Shown: piece after piece, positions 4,028 through 7,835 of the stretch
Layout of the letters: each line of letters begins with the position of its first letter
Position numbering within the stretch: position 1 is the first letter of the stretch
From: an uncultured Bacillota bacterium
GTDB taxonomy: Bacteria; Bacillota; Clostridia; Lachnospirales; Lachnospiraceae
Reading direction: 5' to 3'
Length of the DNA stretch: 7,835 nucleotides
Assembly: GCA_905200905.1 (NCBI GenBank)
Contig: CAJKMA010000093.1
Coordinates: 1 to 7,835 of the forward strand
Made by a program: the position numbers and the translations under genes
Notes under the pieces: generated by a model
Databases searched by the model: none
Told to the model about the DNA's origin: nothing
The model's input: only the letters and a program-made list of their open reading frames with translations

Positions 4028-5443
4028 ATGAGTAGTAAAGTAGCAGCTCTCTATATCCGTGTCTCGACAGAGGACCAAACAGAGTTATCTCCTGATGCAC
4101 AGAAGCGCCTTTTGCTGGATTATGCCCAGAAGAATGACATGATTGTTTCCGGAGACTTTATCTTTACTGAGAGTGTTTCCGGCCGGCATGCGCAGAAACG
4201 TCCGGAGTTCCAAAGAATGATCGCTCTGGCGAAGCAACCATCTCATCCTATTGATATAATCCTGGTGTGGAAATTCAGTCGTTTCGCCCGCAATCAGGAA
4301 GAGTCTATCGTATACAAAAGCATGCTCAAAAAGGATAATGTAGACGTGATCAGTGTATCTGAGCCACTGATTGAGGGACCTTTCGGCAGCCTGATCGAAC
4401 GTATCATAGAATGGATGGATGAATACTACTCCATTCGATTGTCAGGTGAGGTTTTGCGTGGCATGAAAGAAAAAGCCCTGCAAAAAGGCTATCAGACATC
4501 TCCCTGTCTTGGCTATACTGCAGTTGGACATGGAAAGCCTTATGTTATTAATGAGGCTGAATATGCCATTGTCTCTTATATTATGGACCTGTATGATAAT
4601 CAGAACTTAGATGAAACAGCTATTGCCAGGCGTTGCAATGATCTCGGGTACCGGACAAAACGTGGAAAACTCTTCGAGCGGCGCAGCGTTGACCGAATTC
4701 TTGGAAATCCCTTCTATTGCGGAACTGTTGTCTGGAATGGAGTGGAATTTGAAGGAAGCCATGAGGTACGCCTTTCCAGGGAGCGGTATGAAAAACGTCA
4801 GAAGCTGATCACTTCCCGGAAACGTCCGGTCAAGGCACGGAATGTATCTGCCTGTAAGCACTGGCTATCCGGTCTTTTGAAGTGTTCTGTCTGCGGGGCC
4901 ACACTTTCTTACACTGGTAATAATAAGTGTCCTTATTTTCAGTGCTGGAAGTACGCAAAGGGATTTCATAAGACTTCTGTTGCCTTATCAGTCAAAAAGG
5001 CTGAAGAAGCTGTGATAAGTTATTTTGATCAGATCTTGGATGGAGCAGAATTTACATATGTATGCAAAAAGAAAAAGACTGATCATTCCCTGCAGATCGA
5101 GCAGTTACAAAAAGAGATCGGTAAGCTCACCATGAGAGAAAGCAGAATCAAAGAGGCTTATGAGGCAGGCGTAGATACTCTGGAGGAATATAAGAATAAT
5201 AAGGACCGTCTGGTATCAGATCGGTTAGAATTGACTGCTGCCCTTTCACAGCTATTACAGGAAGAACAGGCAGAGCAGCCTGACACAGAAGAAATCCTGA
5301 AAGAGATCCGTTCTGTTGCGGATGTCCTGAAGAATCCAGACGTAGGTTATGAAGAAAAGGGAAATCTGATCAGAAGTGTTGTGGAACAGATCATATATGA
5401 TAAGGAATCCGGAAAAATGTCTTTTGACATCATTATTTCCTGA
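4028..5443 (+). CDS. Large serine recombinase (integrase) of element 1
   Basis: This encodes 471 residues with the standard large-serine-recombinase order. A resolvase-type catalytic domain occupies about residues 5-145, with nucleophile S13 in ALYIRVSTEDQ and the arginine-containing segments SGRHAQKRPEF and WKFSRFARNQEES. A recombinase domain follows at about 160-260 (GYQTSPCLGY, then NPFYCGTVVWNG). A zinc ribbon has C286/C289 and C301/C306. A charged coiled-coil region covers about residues 350-440. ATG 4028 is chosen for Shine-Dalgarno GAGGTGAT 4 bases upstream; a GTG at 4019 is part of that site. It joins attP and attB for integration and, with a directionality factor, excises the element. 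It is the last gene before the cotJC-like fragment, the expected place for an integrase next to its attachment site. It differs clearly from the recombinase at 5914-7485. Confidence 0.95.
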   Translation: MSSKVAALYIRVSTEDQTELSPDAQKRLLLDYAQKNDMIVSGDFIFTESVSGRHAQKRPEFQRMIALAKQPSHPIDIILVWKFSRFARNQEESIVYKSMLKKDNVDVISVSEPLIEGPFGSLIERIIEWMDEYYSIRLSGEVLRGMKEKALQKGYQTSPCLGYTAVGHGKPYVINEAEYAIVSYIMDLYDNQNLDETAIARRCNDLGYRTKRGKLFERRSVDRILGNPFYCGTVVWNGVEFEGSHEVRLSRERYEKRQKLITSRKRPVKARNVSACKHWLSGLLKCSVCGATLSYTGNNKCPYFQCWKYAKGFHKTSVALSVKKAEEAVISYFDQILDGAEFTYVCKKKKTDHSLQIEQLQKEIGKLTMRESRIKEAYEAGVDTLEEYKNNKDRLVSDRLELTAALSQLLQEEQAEQPDTEEILKEIRSVADVLKNPDVGYEEKGNLIRSVVEQIIYDKESGKMSFDIIIS

Positions 5444-5452
5444 ATTGAAAAT

Positions 5453-5485
5453 CCCGCAAACCCGCATAAACACTGGGTTTGTGGG
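5453..5485 (+). terminator. Hairpin after the first recombinase gene
   Basis: CCCGCAAACCC (5453-5463) pairs with GGGTTTGTGGG (5475-5485) over 11 positions, ten Watson-Crick and one G-U, around an 11-base loop. The T-run is missing (GCTATTATAG follows), so termination may be weak. Its position at the end of the element means it could also lie within the attachment-site arm. Confidence 0.55.
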
Positions 5486-5510
5486 GCTATTATAGGGTAC
5501 TGCACTCCGG
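5486..5510. other. Probable right attachment junction of element 1 (inside a cotJC-like gene)
   Basis: Left of this stretch is the recombinase and its hairpin. Right of it, CotJC-like coding sequence starts abruptly in the middle of the protein with GGPDGEIGASLRYLSQR (first Gly codon 5509). The crossover therefore lies in or very near this interval. The exact core dinucleotide cannot be set without the left end of the element or an empty site. Confidence 0.5.
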
Positions 5511-5868
5511 TGGCCCGGATGGTGAGATTGGTGCTTCTCTGCGTTATCTTTCCCAGCGTTTTATTATGCCAAACCGGACGACTTCCGCTCTGCTCAATGA
5601 CATTGGAACAGAAGAACTCAGTCATCTGGAAATGGTATCCACCATTGTGCATCAGCTTACCCGGGATCTTTCCATGGAGGAAATTGAAAAATCCGGATTC
5701 GGACCGTATTATATTGATCACACAGTTGGCGTCTGGCCACAGGCAGCAGGTGGTGTACCATTTAATGCATGTGAGTTTCAGAGTAAAGGTGATCCGATCA
5801 CTGATCTGTTTGAGGACCTCGCTGCTGATGGTACGACTGCGTATGTGCAACATAGAAGTGTTAAGTAG
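5506..5868 (+). pseudogene. cotJC: Truncated CotJC-like manganese catalase, interrupted by the element
   Basis: The reading frame shows about 120 residues of the Mn-catalase/CotJC family: GGPDGEIGASLRYLSQRF, DIGTEELSHLEMVSTIVHQL, YIDHTVGVWPQAAGGVPF and QSKGDPITDLFEDLAA. Metal-ligand candidates E (GGPDGE), E and H (TEELSH) and E (FEDLAA) are kept. About 30 N-terminal residues are missing, replaced by element sequence. After EDLAA the family normally continues EQKAR-TYDNILR and about 60 more residues, including a ligand histidine. Here it diverges (DGTTAYVQHRSVK) and stops. CotJC is a spore-coat protein made in the mother cell of Bacilli and Clostridia. A TTG at 5479 could start a short fusion product but has no good ribosome site. 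The fragment looks GC-richer than the Abi and regulator genes, consistent with host chromosome. Confidence 0.8.
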
Positions 5869-5915
5869 AAGTTCTATATAATCTGGTGTGCCAGACACCA
5901 GATTTTACAGAACTT
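5869..5915. terminator. Long hairpin, shared terminator of the cotJC fragment and second recombinase
   Basis: The inner stem ATCTGGTGT (5881-5889) / ACACCAGAT (5895-5903) has a 5-base loop. The outer stem AAGTTCT (5869-5875) / AGAACTT (5909-5915) is separated from it by a 5-base internal loop on each side. The inner stem is followed by TTTTA on the plus strand. It lies between convergent reading frames and overlaps the stop codon of the minus-strand recombinase, so it can serve both directions. Confidence 0.7.
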
Positions 5916-7485
5916 AGAAATTCCAATGTATTTCAATCGGGACATTTCTTGTCCCTGGAATCCGTTTTCCTACTAATATATAATCAATTAGAGTTTCAAC
6001 GGTTTCTCTGTCTAAATGTTCAAGATTTGTGTATTGCTCAATAAGCTGGCGGCGATTATCGCCTGTCTGGATTTTTCTCTCAATTACATCAAGCTGTTTT
6101 TGCGTTTCAATCACCAGCTTTTCAAGCCGTTCTCTGTCATTTGTGAAATCTTTTGACAAATTCAGGAAATCATTTTCGGAAAGAATCCCTTTTACTTTAT
6201 CAAGATAAAGTTCTCTGATTACCTTTGCGTCTTCTTCAATCTTTTTTTGATAGGTAGTAAGTTGTGTTTCTAAAGAAGTTTTTTTCTCCTTTACGTTGGA
6301 GTGAAATTCCACGTTTTGTTCCAATTCATCTTTATCAAGATATTCTTGTGATAACTTGTTCAGTTCAGAAATAACTGCCTGCTCCAACTTCTTCACAGAA
6401 ATAAATGAACCTATGCAAGCGTCCTTTGCAACATGGCGATTTGAACATTGTAAATAATGTCTTCCATCTGTCTGCTTATTAGAACGCATGGTATAGCCAC
6501 AGTTCATGCAGCGAGCTTTTCTGGCAAACAGCCCTATGGTTCCTACTGTAAATGGTTTTGCTTTTTCAGCTACCATAGATTGTACTTTATCCCAAAGTTC
6601 ACGGTCAATAATCGGTTCGTGTGTTCCCTCTACTCTATACCATTCCTCTTTAGGTCTGGGCTTATTTTGTTTTGTCTTATACGAAACACTGCCGTATTTT
6701 CCTTGAACCATATTTCCGATATAAATTTCATTTGTCAGCATATCAGAGATAGCAAAATATTTCCATAAGGTACTATTTTTTCTGGTAGGCTGCTTATATC
6801 GTAAACCATGAAGCCGTTTATATTCCGTAGGGTTTGGAATCCCACGGTCATTCAGCATACGGGCAATCGCTGTTTTGCCATATCCCTGTGAAAATAAAGT
6901 GAAAACTTCTCTTACAACAGCAGCAGCTTCTTCGTCAATAATCAGGTGTCCCTTTTGCTCAGGGTCTTTTTTATAACCATAAAGAGCAAATGCACCAATA
7001 TGAAATCCATTCTTCCGGCGGTCAGTCAATACGCTGCGGATGTTTTCCGACATATCCTCTAAATACCACTCATTAACCAGACCATTGATTTGTCTTGATT
7101 TTTTGTTTCCTTTATTAGCGGTATCTGCATTATCTACAATACTGATAAAACGAATCCCCCAGATAGGAAACAATCCGTGTATGTATTTTTCTACCAACTC
7201 TAACTCTCTGGTAAATCTGGATTGTGTTTTACAGAGGATAATATCAAATTTTCGGTGTTCAGCGTCATTTAACAGTTTGTTAAATTCTGGTCTTCGTCTA
7301 TCTGAACCAGTATAATCGTCATCACTGTATATATTGTAGACTTCCCAGCCTTGTTCCAATACATATTGAATCAGCATGGATTTTTGATTTTGAATACTGT
7401 TACTATCATCAGTTTCATGTTGTTTGTTTCTATCTTCTTCTGATAAGCGGCAATAAATAGCAACTTTTGACTTTGTGTTCATCAT
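5914..7485 (-). CDS. Large serine recombinase of a second element (TnpX/TndX-like)
   Basis: This encodes 523 residues. The catalytic domain is at about 7-155, with nucleophile S15 in VAIYCRLSEEDR, then DDYTGSDRRRPEF and CKTQSRFTREL. The recombinase domain is at about 165-300 (GFHIGAFALYGYKKDP, GKTAIARMLNDRGIPNP, NEIYIGNMVQGK). A zinc ribbon has C326/C329 and C347/C357, and a coiled coil covers about 390-480. The wording of these motifs is that of clostridial ICE/transposon recombinases of the TnpX/TndX type, though it is shorter than TnpX (about 700 residues). ATG 7485 follows Shine-Dalgarno GGGAG by 8 bases; a second ATG comes next. It has a promoter (7534-7562) inside a 46-bp imperfect palindrome that may be its attachment site. 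It converges on the cotJC fragment, so it probably marks the end of a separate element that extends to the right. Confidence 0.95.
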   Translation of the reverse strand: MMNTKSKVAIYCRLSEEDRNKQHETDDSNSIQNQKSMLIQYVLEQGWEVYNIYSDDDYTGSDRRRPEFNKLLNDAEHRKFDIILCKTQSRFTRELELVEKYIHGLFPIWGIRFISIVDNADTANKGNKKSRQINGLVNEWYLEDMSENIRSVLTDRRKNGFHIGAFALYGYKKDPEQKGHLIIDEEAAAVVREVFTLFSQGYGKTAIARMLNDRGIPNPTEYKRLHGLRYKQPTRKNSTLWKYFAISDMLTNEIYIGNMVQGKYGSVSYKTKQNKPRPKEEWYRVEGTHEPIIDRELWDKVQSMVAEKAKPFTVGTIGLFARKARCMNCGYTMRSNKQTDGRHYLQCSNRHVAKDACIGSFISVKKLEQAVISELNKLSQEYLDKDELEQNVEFHSNVKEKKTSLETQLTTYQKKIEEDAKVIRELYLDKVKGILSENDFLNLSKDFTNDRERLEKLVIETQKQLDVIERKIQTGDNRRQLIEQYTNLEHLDRETVETLIDYILVGKRIPGTRNVPIEIHWNF

Positions 7486-7513
7486 ATTTTATCTCCCTTA
7501 AAGAGAGGATAAA

Positions 7514-7559
7514 ACAAACATTCACCTACACTTATTATACCGTGTTGGGAAATGTTTGT
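7514..7559. repeat. 46-bp imperfect palindrome, possible attachment site or operator of the second recombinase
   Basis: The outer arms ACAAACATT (7514-7522) and AATGTTTGT (7551-7559) are exact inverted copies. Reading both halves inward, 16 of 23 positions agree, including CC and ACAC at matching places. The centre is at 7536/7537 (TA). The length and two-fold imperfect symmetry next to a large serine recombinase gene fit an attachment site. Because the promoter lies inside, auto-repression by the recombinase or another regulator is also possible. Confidence 0.5.
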
Positions 7560-7562
7560 CTA
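7534..7562 (-). promoter_or_regulatory. Promoter of the second recombinase
   Basis: On the minus strand TAGACA (7557-7562) and TATAAT (7534-7539) are 17 bases apart, one mismatch from the sigma-A consensus overall. The -10 box sits at the centre of the 46-bp palindrome. Transcription should start near 7527, leaving a leader of about 40 bases. Confidence 0.75.
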
Positions 7563-7706
7563 TCATTTTACAGGTAATACCTGCCCTTTGGATTTTTCTA
7601 ATTGATTGATAAGTTCTATCCATTTTTGATTGAACTCTTTTTTTAATGCCGACTTATCTTCACACTTAAATACATTTTTGCAGGAAATTTCTGCTTCTTT
7701 TGGCAT
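7563..7706 (-). CDS. Small 47-residue protein upstream of the second recombinase
   Basis: ATG at 7704-7706 follows Shine-Dalgarno GAGGTGG with good spacing, and the frame ends at TGA 7563-7565. The product is lysine-rich and amphipathic: it starts MPKEAEISCKNVFKCEDKSA, continues LKKEFNQKWIELINQLEKSK and ends GQVLPVK. It has two cysteines (C9, C15), no membrane segment and no recognised DNA-binding motif. A single helix covers about residues 19-40. The stop codon overlaps the -35 region of the recombinase promoter. I recall very similar small ORFs directly upstream of recombinases in clostridial elements, which would support a real gene, possibly an accessory or directionality protein. The function is unknown. 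Confidence 0.65.
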   Translation of the reverse strand: MPKEAEISCKNVFKCEDKSALKKEFNQKWIELINQLEKSKGQVLPVK

Positions 7707-7835
7707 AATTCCACCTCACAGTCTTTACTATGTTTACAGACTATGCAAAAATGCTTGTTCATTATGAAAGAATCATCCTTAGCAAACCGAACAGCTTTCG
7801 CTAAAGCTCATGGGAATCTCACCCCTGCATGGTTC

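Noticed and set aside
4607..4861. Open frames on both strands inside recombinase 1
   Set aside because: They lie inside the conserved recombinase domain and show no independent protein features.
5510..5881. 123-codon plus-strand frame overlapping the catalase fragment
   Set aside because: It is the out-of-frame shadow of the CotJC-like frame; all family motifs are in the other frame.
5347..5898. 183-codon open frame on the minus strand across the end of recombinase 1 and the catalase fragment
   Set aside because: It is antisense to two clearly recognisable coding regions, spans the element junction, and has no recognisable protein pattern or ribosome site.
6457..7315. Plus-strand open frames inside recombinase 2
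   Set aside because: They are antisense shadows of a well-supported gene.
1..7835. CRISPR array, tRNA or rRNA genes
   Set aside because: I saw no regularly spaced direct repeats, cloverleaf with a TTCRANNC arm, or rRNA-like sequence on either strand by reading; no program was run.

Overview
The window looks like DNA from a low-GC, spore-forming Firmicute of the class Clostridia, most like a gut Lachnospiraceae or Ruminococcaceae species. The reasons are AT-rich coding DNA, strong purine Shine-Dalgarno sites with some TTG/GTG starts, clostridial-type large serine recombinases, and a fragment of a CotJC-like manganese catalase. This is inference from sequence features; no database search was run. 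Almost the whole window is mobile DNA.

Layout. (1) Bases 1-1134 hold the control switch of an integrative element (prophage or conjugative element). A small leftward Cro-like XRE regulator (240-434) and a larger rightward XRE repressor (580-1134) diverge from a shared control region with two well-formed sigma-A-type promoters and repeated ATGTTGAAC operator arms. A small membrane protein gene (20-208) follows the leftward regulator. The rest of the element presumably lies to the left of the window. (2) Bases 1136-2192 carry a DUF4258 / YgiT-type zinc-finger pair resembling an MqsR/MqsA toxin-antitoxin module, placed between the repressor and its usual partner, an ImmA/IrrE-family protease. 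(3) Bases 2335-3855 hold an unrecognised 132-residue beta-rich protein and then the most interesting unit: a consensus promoter (2730-2758), a predicted RNA of about 75 nt ending in a strong terminator hairpin, and directly after it an Abi_2-family (AbiD/AbiF) HEPN protein. This matches the arrangement of AbiF toxins with an upstream structured antitoxin RNA, a family I recall being linked to the origin of Cas13. (4) Bases 3856-4027 form a highly structured leader/terminator region before a 471-residue large serine recombinase (4028-5443).

(5) Just after that recombinase the sequence changes to an in-frame but truncated CotJC/manganese-catalase fragment (about 5506-5868). The simplest reading is that element 1 integrated into a cotJC-like spore-coat catalase gene and that its right attachment junction lies at about 5486-5510. 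The N-terminal part of the gene should lie beyond the other end of the element. The fragment has also lost its C-terminal third. (6) A second, unrelated large serine recombinase (5914-7485, minus strand) abuts the fragment from the other side, sharing a terminator hairpin. Upstream of it are a 46-bp imperfect palindrome that contains its promoter and resembles a serine-recombinase attachment site, and a 47-residue small ORF. This is probably the edge of a second mobile element.

How the parts fit: the XRE pair and the ImmA-like protease would set quiescence versus induction of element 1. The DUF4258/YgiT pair and AbiF with its RNA would serve stability or phage defence. The first recombinase would integrate and excise the element.
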